Assembly: GCA_947460235.1 (NCBI GenBank)
Contig: CANHGK010000002.1
Span: 151,448-215,447, forward strand
Length of the DNA: 64,000 bases
Direction: 5' to 3'
Origin: Paenibacillaceae bacterium
Lineage (GTDB): Bacteria > Bacillota > Bacilli > Paenibacillales > CANHGK01
This document shows positions 53,006 through 62,193 of this stretch, in pieces. The notes under the pieces were generated by a model that was not told the DNA's origin, did not search any database, and saw nothing but the letters and a program-made list of their open reading frames with translations. Every line of letters starts with the position of its first letter. Within the stretch, counting starts at the first letter, position 1. Both the position numbers and the translations under genes were made by a program.

Positions 53006-53571
53006 GTAAGCAAAAGGCAGTTTTTTTGGATCGGGATGGAACGATCATAGTGGATCGTAATTATCTAAGTGATGCCAGCCAAATTACTTGGTTGGAGGGG
53101 TGCCAACGCGCACTGCGGCAAGCAGTTGATGCAGGTTATGTTTTGGTTGTGGTTACGAATCAGTCCGGCGTAGCCAGAGGTTTGATTCAAATGGATGAAC
53201 TCGAGCTCATCCATCGTGAAATGCAGGAACAATTGGAAGAAGCAGTACAAGTTCGGATTCATCAATTTTATGTTTGTCCGCATCATGAGCAAGGTGTGGT
53301 TAAAGCATTACAGCTTAGGTGCGACTGTCGTAAACCGGGACGAGCACTCTTCGACCAAGCAATCCTTGATTGGAACATCGATGTTACGAATTCCATTGCC
53401 ATTGGTGACCGCGTGCGAGATTTAATTCCTGCAGCAGCTTGTGGCGTACAGCAACTCTATTTGTTTGAATCGGATCAGGATTCGCAAGTGGAAATTGAAG
53501 AGGCACTTAAATTGCTCGAATCAATCAAGAAAGTAAAATCGTGGACAGAGATTAACTTTGACTGGATGTGA
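53002..53571 (+). CDS. gmhB: D-glycero-D-manno-heptose 1,7-bisphosphate phosphatase
   Basis: A 189-residue HAD-IIIA phosphatase. FLDRDGTI (residues 8-15) is the catalytic DxD loop; TNQSGVARG (about 52-60), the zinc-binding CPHHEQG...CDCRKPG and the late IGDRVRDL are all as in GmhB. It removes the 7-phosphate of heptose 1,7-bisphosphate. Coupled by overlap to genes on both sides, and followed by gmhA and hldE, which give the rest of the ADP-heptose route. Confidence 0.93.
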   Translation: MSKQKAVFLDRDGTIIVDRNYLSDASQITWLEGCQRALRQAVDAGYVLVVVTNQSGVARGLIQMDELELIHREMQEQLEEAVQVRIHQFYVCPHHEQGVVKALQLRCDCRKPGRALFDQAILDWNIDVTNSIAIGDRVRDLIPAAACGVQQLYLFESDQDSQVEIEEALKLLESIKKVKSWTEINFDWM

Positions 53572-54161
53572 ACAGAGAGATGGACTTTATCACACAGCAA
53601 TTTCAACAACGGGCTGAACTCATCGAACAAACGAGAATCAACTGCAGTCCGCAAATTTCTCAAATCATTGATTTGATCTGCCAAGCGTTCAAGAGCGGAA
53701 ACAAATTATTGTTGATGGGAAATGGCGGGAGTGCGGCGGATTGTCAGCATATGGCGGCGGAATTTGTCGGTCGGTTTGAACGGGAACGAGCGGCTTGGCC
53801 GGCGATTGCGCTGACGACAGATACGTCCATTTTGACTGCGATCGGAAATGATTATGGGTATGATCACGTATTTTCTCGGCAAATTGAAGCACTGGCGAAT
53901 CCTGGGGATGTCGTATTTGGTATTTCTACATCTGGGAATAGTGTAAATGTCGTTCGCGGATTTGAAGCGGCGATTCAAAAAGGGAGTTCCCTCGTTGCGT
54001 TGACCGGTGGACATGATTCGCGAATGAGCGAACTTGCACAGATTGCAATTCAAATCCCGGCAAAACGGACTGCATCGATTCAAGAAATGCATTTGTTTAT
54101 TGAACATTTGATTTGTGCGGGTGTAGAACTCGCGATGGTGAAAGAAGGGGATTGCTCATGA
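53568..54161 (+). CDS. gmhA: Sedoheptulose 7-phosphate isomerase
   Basis: A 197-residue SIS-domain enzyme converting sedoheptulose 7-phosphate to D-glycero-D-manno-heptose 7-phosphate. MGNGGSAADCQHMAAEFVGR (about residues 49-68), STSGNSVNV and the C-terminal QEMHLFIEHLICAGVE with metal-binding glutamate and histidine match GmhA. GTG start overlaps gmhB (GTGA); an ATG 12 bases on is an alternative. Overlaps hldE by ATGA. A second, less typical SIS gene lies at 61507. Confidence 0.94.
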   Translation: MNREMDFITQQFQQRAELIEQTRINCSPQISQIIDLICQAFKSGNKLLLMGNGGSAADCQHMAAEFVGRFERERAAWPAIALTTDTSILTAIGNDYGYDHVFSRQIEALANPGDVVFGISTSGNSVNVVRGFEAAIQKGSSLVALTGGHDSRMSELAQIAIQIPAKRTASIQEMHLFIEHLICAGVELAMVKEGDCS

Positions 54162-55597
54162 GACTGAAACCATCGTTAACGATCGGTGTCCTCGGTGATA
54201 TCATTCTCGATCAATACATAATTGGTGAGACGAATCGAGTGTCTCCGGAGGCCCCTGTACTTGTCGTGTCGCATCAACAAACGAATTTGGTACTCGGCGG
54301 CGCATCCAATGTTGCGAATAATTTACTGGGACTTGGGGCGACCCCAGTTCTTTTTTCCGTTGCTGGGACAGACGATGCCGGAGAACGTTTACAGTCTGTT
54401 ATGAAAAATAGGGGGCTGACAACGCAGGGCATTCTTTTTGAAGCGAACCGCATCACGACGGAAAAGACGCGCGTCATTGCTAATCATCAACAAATTGTAC
54501 GCATTGATCATGAGGACGCTGCGCAAATTCCTGCAGATCTGGAAAATCGTCTATTCGAACGTGTCCAAGCTGCTGCTGCTTCGTTGGATGCATTGATTAT
54601 ATCTGATTATCAAAAAGGCGTATGTACAAGAGCAATCGTCAAACGATGTATTGATTTAATGAACCAATATGATAAACCTGTTTTTGTGGATTCAAAAGCG
54701 GTTGATTATTCTGGTTTCCGTGGTGCATTTTGTGTAACGCCAAATGTAAAAGAAACAGAACAAATTGTTGGATTTCCTTTGCGGGATGAGGCGGAAGTCA
54801 TTCGTGCGGCACAATGGATACAAGGACAAACGGACATTCCGCATGTGCTCATTACGCGAGGCAAAGATGGTGTGACGTTACTTTCAGATGTAGACGTTCG
54901 TCATCAAAAGACATTAGCAAAAACAGTTTTTGATGTATCTGGTGCAGGCGATACGGTCGTGGCGACATTAGCAATATGTATATTATCAGATTTGAACTGG
55001 GAAGATGCGCTTGTAATGATCAATCTTGCAGCAGGTATTGTCATTGGCAAACAAGGCACTGTTGCAATTACCTATCAAGAATTAGCGCAAGCTTATTTTG
55101 ATTCTCATGGTGAAGTGCATGAGAAAATATGGTCACAGCAAGAATCAGCGGTGCGTGCGGCGGATTTGAGAAACAACGGGGTTAGGCTGACCTTTACGAA
55201 TGGATGTTTCGATTTATTACATAGTGGACATCTCCATATGCTACGTCAATCCAAAAAAATGGGAGATTTCCTGATCGTGGGTATGAATTCGGATGCCTCC
55301 GTGAAACGATTAAAGGGAGATAGTCGTCCAATCGTTTCGCAAACGGATCGAGCGATGATGTTAGCGTCGTTAAGTTTTGTTGATGCGGTCGTTATTTTTG
55401 ATGAGGATACACCGCTCAAAACCATTGAACGGATTCGTCCCGACGTGCTCGTGAAAGGGCAAGATTATCAACTGCATCAAGTAATTGGTGCAGATGTCGT
55501 GATGAGTTATGGTGGACGAGTGGAATTGATTGAGTTAAAAAAAGAGTATTCGACGACCGGCATTGTGAATAAAATCAAAACCAATGTGCAAGCGTGA
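54158..55597 (+). CDS. hldE: Bifunctional heptose 7-phosphate kinase / heptose 1-phosphate adenylyltransferase
   Basis: Predicted 479 residues. The N-terminal PfkB-type kinase (residues 1-about 330) shows GDIILDQYIIGE, GGASNVANNL and the catalytic VFDVSGAGDTVVA. The C-terminal cytidylyltransferase-like domain (about 345-479) shows FTNGCFDLLHSGHLHML, GMNSDASVKRLKG and VLVKGQDY. With gmhA and gmhB it completes ADP-D-glycero-beta-D-manno-heptose synthesis. The epimerase HldD is not in the window. ATG at 54158 after AAGAAGGGG; upstream in-frame codons lie within gmhA. Confidence 0.95.
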   Translation: MRLKPSLTIGVLGDIILDQYIIGETNRVSPEAPVLVVSHQQTNLVLGGASNVANNLLGLGATPVLFSVAGTDDAGERLQSVMKNRGLTTQGILFEANRITTEKTRVIANHQQIVRIDHEDAAQIPADLENRLFERVQAAAASLDALIISDYQKGVCTRAIVKRCIDLMNQYDKPVFVDSKAVDYSGFRGAFCVTPNVKETEQIVGFPLRDEAEVIRAAQWIQGQTDIPHVLITRGKDGVTLLSDVDVRHQKTLAKTVFDVSGAGDTVVATLAICILSDLNWEDALVMINLAAGIVIGKQGTVAITYQELAQAYFDSHGEVHEKIWSQQESAVRAADLRNNGVRLTFTNGCFDLLHSGHLHMLRQSKKMGDFLIVGMNSDASVKRLKGDSRPIVSQTDRAMMLASLSFVDAVVIFDEDTPLKTIERIRPDVLVKGQDYQLHQVIGADVVMSYGGRVELIELKKEYSTTGIVNKIKTNVQA

Positions 55598-55606
55598 GGT
55601 GATTCG

Positions 55607-56737
55607 ATGAAAATCCTGATCATCAAAAACGATGGCATCGGCGATTTGATTTTGACTTCGGGGATCATTGCCTCGATTGCAGCGCAACCAGGATATGAAG
55701 TTGATTTGGTCACGTGTGAAGCGAGTAAGGAAATTGCAACACAAATTCCGGGACTACATTCGGTATCGTATGTTTCAAGAGATCAGATTTCTTTTTTGAA
55801 TATCGGAGACGCGGACAAACAGGTCCTGCAACGTCTTTTGAAGATAAAATATGATAAAGCGATTGTACTGCGCCGATTTATTCGGCAAAGTACGTTCGTG
55901 ATCATGAACTATGTGCATGCCAAGGAGAAATTTTGTTTTTGGCAATACCCATCGAATGTAAGCACGGCTGTAGCGGAAGAGGAATCGATGGGTTGGACAC
56001 ATATTCAAGGAAACGAGCGAACGTTGCATGAACTTGAATATTATCGTGACGTGTTACAAAACGTGTTTGAATTTGATTTGTCCTTAAAGCCGTCGTTAGG
56101 ATTTTCGGTCGACCCTAATCAGATCCAACGAAACGAAAAATCAATTGGGATGATTTTATCAGGGGCATCTTCGAGATGGCCGATGGAAAACTGGAAGCGA
56201 CTAATCCTTCAAATCATCGCGGACAATTGGACGGTGTCGCTTTTCGGTGGACCGGAAGATCGGCCGTTTGCGGAGGAAATGAAAAAAAACATTGGCGGCG
56301 TGCGCGCTTTTGCAGGAAAATTGACGTTCGAACAATCGGTCGATGAACTTAGCAACCAATCGATTGTCGTTGGTAATGATACGGGCTTGACACATTTGGC
56401 TGGAATGTATTCGCAAACGTTATTAGTGATTCAAGGCGGCGGGACCTTCGGTAGATTCTTTCCTTGGCCTGAAACGATTCATGATCAATATTTGGTATAC
56501 CGACCAATGAAATGTTTCGATTGTGATTGGCGCTGCAAACTAGACGTCAGGGAATGTATTGAATTGATTACGGTGGAAGATGTTTATGGTGCGATACGTC
56601 GCATTGAAAATAAATCACAAATTGAAAAAAACATTGTCCTTGGTCCTTGGGCTGGGGCGTATCAATTGGCTTGGAAACGCGGTGGAGGAATTCAAAATGG
56701 ATTACGCAGCACTATTACAATTGATTGTACACATTAA
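55607..56737 (+). CDS. Heptosyltransferase-like glycosyltransferase family 9
   Basis: A 376-residue GT-B enzyme. N-terminal KILIIKNDGIGDLILTSGII and the C-terminal VVGNDTGLTHLAGMY are classical GT9 motifs. A cysteine cluster, CFDCDWRC, precedes the C terminus. Directly after the ADP-heptose genes, so ADP-heptose is the natural donor; the acceptor is probably the growing island glycan. It overlaps the next gene by 41 bases. Confidence 0.92.
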   Translation: MKILIIKNDGIGDLILTSGIIASIAAQPGYEVDLVTCEASKEIATQIPGLHSVSYVSRDQISFLNIGDADKQVLQRLLKIKYDKAIVLRRFIRQSTFVIMNYVHAKEKFCFWQYPSNVSTAVAEEESMGWTHIQGNERTLHELEYYRDVLQNVFEFDLSLKPSLGFSVDPNQIQRNEKSIGMILSGASSRWPMENWKRLILQIIADNWTVSLFGGPEDRPFAEEMKKNIGGVRAFAGKLTFEQSVDELSNQSIVVGNDTGLTHLAGMYSQTLLVIQGGGTFGRFFPWPETIHDQYLVYRPMKCFDCDWRCKLDVRECIELITVEDVYGAIRRIENKSQIEKNIVLGPWAGAYQLAWKRGGGIQNGLRSTITIDCTH

Positions 56738-57560
56738 AAAGTCTTCGAATGTTTATATTTTTGGGACGGGTCGGGGCGGCAAAGCGTTGTGTGATTTTTT
56801 GACGTGTATTGGAATCCGTGTGAACGGGTTTATCGATAATCATCCATCGAAACACGGTCAATTATTGCAAAATGTGCAGATCCATCCTGCGAATGTTCTT
56901 TCACCGTTTCAATCCGATCGTTTGATACTTGTTGCAAGTATTTATTTTCATGACATTGCCGACCAACTGGAGCAATTCGGTTATCATGAAGGGGTGCATT
57001 TTGTGGATGCGCTCACGTTGTCTAATATTCCTGAACCGGATAACAAAGGAACGAGTACGACATCTAGATCTTATCGGAAGTTGGTAAAGCAAGCACTTTC
57101 CGAACTCGAAAAAGGAATACCGTGGGAGGAAGAAATTCATAAACCAGAATACCGTGCAATGGATGAGACGTTTATTGCAATGATTTATTTGGCTAATGCA
57201 ATCTCGCTACATGTACCGACAAGCATTTTGGATATGGGTGGCTATTTTTTTGATCCAGTTTTAAACGTGTATTTGGGAGATCATGTGAAATTATTTGATT
57301 CAGCAGATCTTCAAGGACACTCCGAAGAGCGATTTGATTTGATTACATATCGAGCAATCGACGAACCATTCGATATCCACGATTTGGCCGAGAAATTAAC
57401 CTGCGAAGGGCGATTGATCGTTTTTAACAGTACGAACGTACTTTCCACTAAAGAAGCGTTGCATGATCGGGTGAGCATTAGATCAAAACGTGTTGGGAAT
57501 CCGTTCGAAAAACAATTGTGGATTCATGAAATCGTAAATGAGGCTGAAGTACAGGGGTGA
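56697..57560 (+). CDS. Rossmann-like domain with degenerate methyltransferase-like half
   Basis: Predicted 287 residues from the ATG at 56697, preceded by GGTGGAGGAA inside the end of the GT9 gene. Residues about 14-105: NVYIFGTGRGGKALCDFL, GFIDNHPSKHGQLLQ and ILVASIYFHDIADQL, a good copy of the recurrent domain. The C-terminal half has SILDMGGYFF and ERFDLITYRAIDE, a shrunken methyltransferase-like core lacking a clear SAM glycine loop. Possibly inactive or structural. Coupled to the next paralogue. Confidence 0.8.
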   Translation: MDYAALLQLIVHIKKSSNVYIFGTGRGGKALCDFLTCIGIRVNGFIDNHPSKHGQLLQNVQIHPANVLSPFQSDRLILVASIYFHDIADQLEQFGYHEGVHFVDALTLSNIPEPDNKGTSTTSRSYRKLVKQALSELEKGIPWEEEIHKPEYRAMDETFIAMIYLANAISLHVPTSILDMGGYFFDPVLNVYLGDHVKLFDSADLQGHSEERFDLITYRAIDEPFDIHDLAEKLTCEGRLIVFNSTNVLSTKEALHDRVSIRSKRVGNPFEKQLWIHEIVNEAEVQG

Positions 57561-57564
57561 ACTG

Positions 57565-58686
57565 ATGAAATTACAAGGGTTGAACCAATTTGTTTCATTT
57601 TTGAAATTAAAGGGTCTCATCTATATATTTGGTACAGGCAAAGCGGGGATGGAATTAGCGAAGTTTTTGGGGATTTGCGGAATTCCGGTTGCGGGATTTT
57701 TAGATAATAATGTACGTAATCAAAAGACGAACGTACTCGGACAGATGGTTTATAACCCTGAAATGATCAAGGAAATGAAAGAACCTTTTTATCTATTGAT
57801 CGCAAGTTCATTCTTTGTTGAAATTGAATCTCAACTAATTGAATATGGACAACGTCCCATGCTCGATTTTGTGAATGTGATGCCACTCATTATGGATGGT
57901 TTTTTTCCGCGAAGACAAAACCCAATGAACCCATACGTTGACGATTTGGATCAACTTTATGTTGAATTGTCAAAATGCCGTGAGCGAATCGCTAGTAACG
58001 CATCATGGGATGAAGTCGTGAAATCTCCATTTGCTAGCAGTCACGGCGAACGATACGCGGAGTATCCTTTTTTGATGCAATGGTTTCGAGATCATCAACC
58101 GCAAGAAATATTGGATGTTGGATGTGTGTTGAACAATCGGAATATTAATCCCTCCATTTCGTCGGCAAGTAAATTATCGTTTTTGAATCCGGCGAAGGAA
58201 ACATTGATTCGCCAAGATGCGGATTATTATGTGATGCCTTTGCAAGATGCTTCACTTGGAAAGACATTTGATTTGGTGACCTGTTTATCTACGATTGAGC
58301 ATTTTGGGATGGACAATTCGAGGTATGGATTTGATTCCTTTGATTTGGGTTGGGACTGGAATCGGTGTATCGAGGAGTTTTTGAATGCAATTCATTCCTT
58401 GTATGAATTAACTTCTCCAGGCGGTACGTTGATCGTGAGTTGTCCATATGGTCAAAAAGAGTTTGTGATTATGCCCCCAATCGTCGGTGTACGAACAGCA
58501 CAAGTCATTCATGCTGAACATATCGAGGCATTTCAAGAGCGATTCGGTCATTTGAATAATCAAATTCATCTGCTACGTTTGACCGGTGATGGGTGGATTC
58601 CATCTGTCATTCAAGATGATTATGAATCGTATGGAACCATCGGACCGGGTGCATCTGGATTAATCATTTTACAGATCCAAAAATAA
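57565..58686 (+). CDS. Rossmann-like domain fused to class I methyltransferase
   Basis: Predicted 373 residues; ATG at 57565 with AGGGGTGA 4 bases upstream. Residues about 14-105 carry LIYIFGTGKAGMELAKFL, GFLDNNVRNQKTNVLGQ and LLIASSFFVEIESQL. The methyltransferase part (about 195-373) has QEILDVGCVLNN, DLVTCLSTIEHFGMDN and LTSPGGTLIVSCPYG. The conserved H in the STIEHFG motif is typical of sugar methyltransferases. Second of two adjacent paralogues, probably from tandem duplication. Confidence 0.84.
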   Translation: MKLQGLNQFVSFLKLKGLIYIFGTGKAGMELAKFLGICGIPVAGFLDNNVRNQKTNVLGQMVYNPEMIKEMKEPFYLLIASSFFVEIESQLIEYGQRPMLDFVNVMPLIMDGFFPRRQNPMNPYVDDLDQLYVELSKCRERIASNASWDEVVKSPFASSHGERYAEYPFLMQWFRDHQPQEILDVGCVLNNRNINPSISSASKLSFLNPAKETLIRQDADYYVMPLQDASLGKTFDLVTCLSTIEHFGMDNSRYGFDSFDLGWDWNRCIEEFLNAIHSLYELTSPGGTLIVSCPYGQKEFVIMPPIVGVRTAQVIHAEHIEAFQERFGHLNNQIHLLRLTGDGWIPSVIQDDYESYGTIGPGASGLIILQIQK

Positions 58687-58719
58687 ATTTGTTTTGAGAA
58701 ACGTGTTGGGAGCGCTTAA

Positions 58720-60804
58720 ATGAATATCCAACGATTGCAAGCATTAAAACATATTGAGGTTATTGGACAGGAAAAAATCGCAAATGAATATCTTCCGATG
58801 GTGCAAGAAATCCTCGGTGTGCCGGCACGCGTTGTTACAGAAGTGAAGCAAATTGAGCATGATCTGCAAAATCAGGTTGATCAACGATTGTTTACGGGAT
58901 ATCTGTTCATTTCAGGTGATTGGCGATCAACGTATGACGCGATTATTCGAGCGGGAGTGCCTACTGAACATATCATCTCTGGGATTGAGCTGAAGACGTT
59001 TTATCAGACGCAACATTATGAAATGATGAAACAAAGGCTATCTGATTTGAAATGCAATACTGAAAAAGAGTATGAAGTAGTGGTTTGGGGTACCGGTTCT
59101 GCATTTGTTAGCGCAAAAGCAGAATTTGATCGATCAATGAACTTGTCGATTTCTTTTTTTGTTGATAATAATCAAAACAAATGGGGAACCACGTTTGAAG
59201 GTTGCGAAGTAAAGTCTCCAGAAGCTTTGATTGTGAATCAGAACGATGGGGACGAGAAAAAAGATACATATGTTTTTATCTTTAGTCAGTTTTCGGAAGC
59301 AATCCAAGTGCAGTTGAAGGAATTTGGCGTCCCAACGGAATTTGTTTTTCCGTATGAATGGATTCAAGAATTTTTGAACGAGCGAAGTAGTGAATTGCGT
59401 AGACTGAGTGCAATAAATCCGACGCATACAAAAGTGGATATTCATGCGATGTATGAGTCCTATATGCGGTCCTTTTCGAATGTTACGTATCGAGATATCG
59501 ATTTGGTGCATGTGTTTGCTACACGGTTTTGCGGATATATGGATTATCGATACCAACTGGAAGTGCACCGTTTTTTACCGGAACCACCAAAGCAATTGAA
59601 GTTTCGCTTGGAGGGAAATGGACCAATTTTTGCGACGAATTTGCTGACAAAACGTGAAGATATTCGTGAACTTTTCAATAGCCACTTCAAATATTTGCAG
59701 GAAATGACGACATTCTTAATAAGCGATGTTTATGATACCTATCCGGAAACGAGCGAGTTAAACGAATTGATGTTTCAGCCGGACCCGCGTTCGGAAGAAG
59801 ACACGACAAGTTGGAATCGAACGGTTCGTGAATGTTTAGGGAAGTTGAATTGTTTAGTGAGCGAAGAAGATGCTGCATGGTTTTGTAGGTGGTTTGCGTA
59901 TTTCCGCAGTGTTGTCGATTATTTTTATACGTTGATGGAGAATCGTTCCTTTGTTTGTTACATTTCGATTAATGATGTAATGGCAGAAGAGAATATTTTA
60001 ACGCAAATTTGCAACTTAAAAGGCATACGTACTTACACCCTGCAACATGGTTATTTTCCTAACACTGCGGCCCCGGAGCAAGTTAGTTCGATGTCGCTCG
60101 TATATTATTTTAATCATGCAGCGCACGAGTTTTTGATTTGGGGGAAAGGTTTCGAGGAACATTTGGAGATCAACGGGATTTCTCGTAACGTCATGCATGT
60201 GCTTGGTAATCCGAAATATGATCACACGCGAGATGAGTTTCGACGTTTGTTTATGCGAAATCAATTTGCCGAGAAAAAAATATTCACCGTCATTTTTGTC
60301 TCCCCAATATTTAATGAAATCGCGATCAATCAAGCGATGGTGCGGCATGCGGTGGAAATTACGAAACGATTTGGTATGAAGTTTATTCTCAAATTGCATC
60401 CATTTACGAAATGGAGTGCATATAAACATATGGATTTAGAAGGTTGCATCGAGATTGTTCATACGGAGGAAACGTCGCTAAGTGTATTAAAACGCTCCGA
60501 TTTTTGTATTCTCTCGAATTCAACTGTGTTTTATGAGGCGATTTTGCATCAAATTGTACCTTTTGTTTATGACGATCGGCAATCGCATCAATTTATCGAT
60601 TCCTCACTCGGTACGTATTATTCCGAGGAACTAGAGATCATGAAGATGTTGGAATTGTTGCAATCGGACGCGGGGTATCGAGGGATGCAAAATGCGATGG
60701 AACGAGTTGCCTATCAATATTTTGAAGTGAACGAGCAACGTCCATCGGAACGATATGCACAATTTTTCAAACCATTACTTGGAGGTGCAGGGCCCAATGA
60801 CTAA
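58720..60804 (+). CDS. GT-B glycosyl/glycerophosphotransferase-like protein with embedded Rossmann-like domain
   Basis: A 694-residue protein. Residues 1-100 are unassigned. About 118-225 carry the recurrent domain (EVVVWGTGSAFVSAKAEF, FFVDNNQNKWGTTFEGCE). The C-terminal half (from about 395) resembles surface-polymer GT-B transferases of the CDP-glycerol glycerophosphotransferase/capsule type: TLQHGYFP, HVLGNPKYDH (about 494-503), ILKLHPF (about 557) and a late LSNSTVFYEAILH. It may transfer a CMP- or other nucleotide-linked sugar; the neighbouring cytidylyltransferase gene, which it overlaps by 8 bases, supports that. Domain boundaries are approximate. Confidence 0.78.
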   Translation: MNIQRLQALKHIEVIGQEKIANEYLPMVQEILGVPARVVTEVKQIEHDLQNQVDQRLFTGYLFISGDWRSTYDAIIRAGVPTEHIISGIELKTFYQTQHYEMMKQRLSDLKCNTEKEYEVVVWGTGSAFVSAKAEFDRSMNLSISFFVDNNQNKWGTTFEGCEVKSPEALIVNQNDGDEKKDTYVFIFSQFSEAIQVQLKEFGVPTEFVFPYEWIQEFLNERSSELRRLSAINPTHTKVDIHAMYESYMRSFSNVTYRDIDLVHVFATRFCGYMDYRYQLEVHRFLPEPPKQLKFRLEGNGPIFATNLLTKREDIRELFNSHFKYLQEMTTFLISDVYDTYPETSELNELMFQPDPRSEEDTTSWNRTVRECLGKLNCLVSEEDAAWFCRWFAYFRSVVDYFYTLMENRSFVCYISINDVMAEENILTQICNLKGIRTYTLQHGYFPNTAAPEQVSSMSLVYYFNHAAHEFLIWGKGFEEHLEINGISRNVMHVLGNPKYDHTRDEFRRLFMRNQFAEKKIFTVIFVSPIFNEIAINQAMVRHAVEITKRFGMKFILKLHPFTKWSAYKHMDLEGCIEIVHTEETSLSVLKRSDFCILSNSTVFYEAILHQIVPFVYDDRQSHQFIDSSLGTYYSEELEIMKMLELLQSDAGYRGMQNAMERVAYQYFEVNEQRPSERYAQFFKPLLGGAGPND

Positions 60805-61516
60805 AAAACTGGTTGCGATGATTCCGGCTAGACTTGGCAGTAAGCGGATCCCGAAAAAAAACCTCAGGTATTTATTAGACAAGCCATTGATTCAATATGT
60901 TATTGAGCTGACGAAGCATTCGAAACGGTTTGATGGCGTATGGGTCAATAGCGAAAGTGAAGAAATTGGTGCATTCGCAACCGCGCAAGGTGTATATTTT
61001 CATCAGCGACCGATAGAACTAAGTTCCGATCAAGCGACGAATCAACAGTTTACCGCTGAGTTTTTGGAAAAGCACGAATGCGAGTATGTCGTGATGATCA
61101 ATTCGACCTCACCGCTACTCACCCAAGACACACTTGAGCGATTTGTGGAGTTTGTAAATGCTAGTGACTACGATACCATTTTTACGGTTATCGATGAAAA
61201 GGCGGAAAGTTTCTTTCGCGGTGAACCGATCAATTTCGATGTGAATCGTAAAGTGAACAGTCAGTTGCTTGAACCTGTACAGAAAATCGTATGGGCCATG
61301 ACTGCATGGAAACGCGAAACGTTTCTCGCCTATCATTTCCAGAACAAATGCGGAACATATGCGGGGAATATCGGTTTATTTACAATCCCGAAAGACGAAT
61401 CATGTGATTTGGATACGATGGAAGATTGGGCGATTGCCGAGGGCATGCTAACGGCACGCAAGATGACGGAACGACCGGTACAATTTTGGGAAAGAAGTGA
61501 TGCAGTATGGAACTAA
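60797..61516 (+). CDS. NeuA-type cytidylyltransferase
   Basis: Predicted 239 residues; ATG at 60797, nine bases after GGAGGTG. The N-terminal MIPARLGSKRIPKKN (residues 6-20) is the CTP-binding signature of CMP-acylneuraminate, CMP-pseudaminate and CMP-KDO synthetases; VMINSTSPL and a C-terminal DTMEDWAIAEG follow. It should activate an acidic or keto sugar as its CMP derivative. Substrate is open: no NeuB/PseI-type synthase lies in the window. Overlaps the SIS gene by 10 bases. Confidence 0.88.
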   Translation: MTKKLVAMIPARLGSKRIPKKNLRYLLDKPLIQYVIELTKHSKRFDGVWVNSESEEIGAFATAQGVYFHQRPIELSSDQATNQQFTAEFLEKHECEYVVMINSTSPLLTQDTLERFVEFVNASDYDTIFTVIDEKAESFFRGEPINFDVNRKVNSQLLEPVQKIVWAMTAWKRETFLAYHFQNKCGTYAGNIGLFTIPKDESCDLDTMEDWAIAEGMLTARKMTERPVQFWERSDAVWN

Positions 61517-62103
61517 CGTATTTGAACTATGTAAACGAAGTTGCACAATCACTAAAAAAAGCGACCTTTACGGATGGTAACTTTCAAGCGTTGTCAGAAG
61601 AAGATGCGATGAATGCATGGGTAGACCTGACATCGGAAGTGAAAGAGGCCGGTCGATTTGTGTTTTTGATCGGAAATGGAGCTAGTGCGACGATGGCAAG
61701 TCATTTTGCTGCGGACATTTCAAAAAATGGGATGATTCGCGCCATGAGTTTGAATGACCAAGCGTTGCTGACTGCGATTGGCAACGATAATGGATACGAA
61801 AATGTTTTTTCGATGCAGTTATATCGCTATGCAAGCAAAGGGGATTTGCTTGTTACTGTAAGTAGTTCTGGTAATTCGCCGAATATTATCAAAGCATTGC
61901 ATGCAGCTGAAGATATCGGTATGAATATCGTGACATTGTCTGGATTCAAACCGGACAATCAGAGTCGTCCGTTCGGTAAAATTAATTTGTATGTTCCGGC
62001 ACTTTCTTATGGGATCGTAGAATGTAGCCATAATATTGTATTGCATTGTTGGATGGATCGATTGGAGAAGCTAACAAAAATCCCTTTCCTTGAGGGTGTA
62101 TGA
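61507..62103 (+). CDS. SIS-domain phosphosugar isomerase (GmhA-like)
   Basis: A 198-residue SIS protein related to, but clearly diverged from, the GmhA at 53568. LIGNGASATMASHFAADISK (about residues 55-74) and VSSSGNSPNII (about 117-127) are phosphosugar-binding loops; the C-terminal GIVECSHNIVLHCWMD keeps a histidine at the metal position. The GmhA QEMH motif is replaced, so a different phosphosugar is likely. Same transcript as the NeuA-type gene, by overlap. Confidence 0.87.
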   Translation: MELTYLNYVNEVAQSLKKATFTDGNFQALSEEDAMNAWVDLTSEVKEAGRFVFLIGNGASATMASHFAADISKNGMIRAMSLNDQALLTAIGNDNGYENVFSMQLYRYASKGDLLVTVSSSGNSPNIIKALHAAEDIGMNIVTLSGFKPDNQSRPFGKINLYVPALSYGIVECSHNIVLHCWMDRLEKLTKIPFLEGV

Positions 62104-62126
62104 CCTATTGAATATTGATCTGGATA

Positions 62127-62172
62127 TTGAGCCAATTCATTGCGAAATTGAATATGGCTCAATTGGATTTTA
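62127..62172 (+). terminator. Hairpin after SIS gene, possible terminator or attenuator
   Basis: TTGAGCCAATTCA (62127-62139) pairs with TGAATATGGCTCAA (62149-62162) with one bulge, 9-base loop, followed by TTGGATTTT. The T-run is weak, so partial termination or mRNA processing is possible. It is the only real break in the run of genes from gmd onward. Confidence 0.5.
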
Positions 62173-62193
62173 AATAAGACAGGAATGATAACG

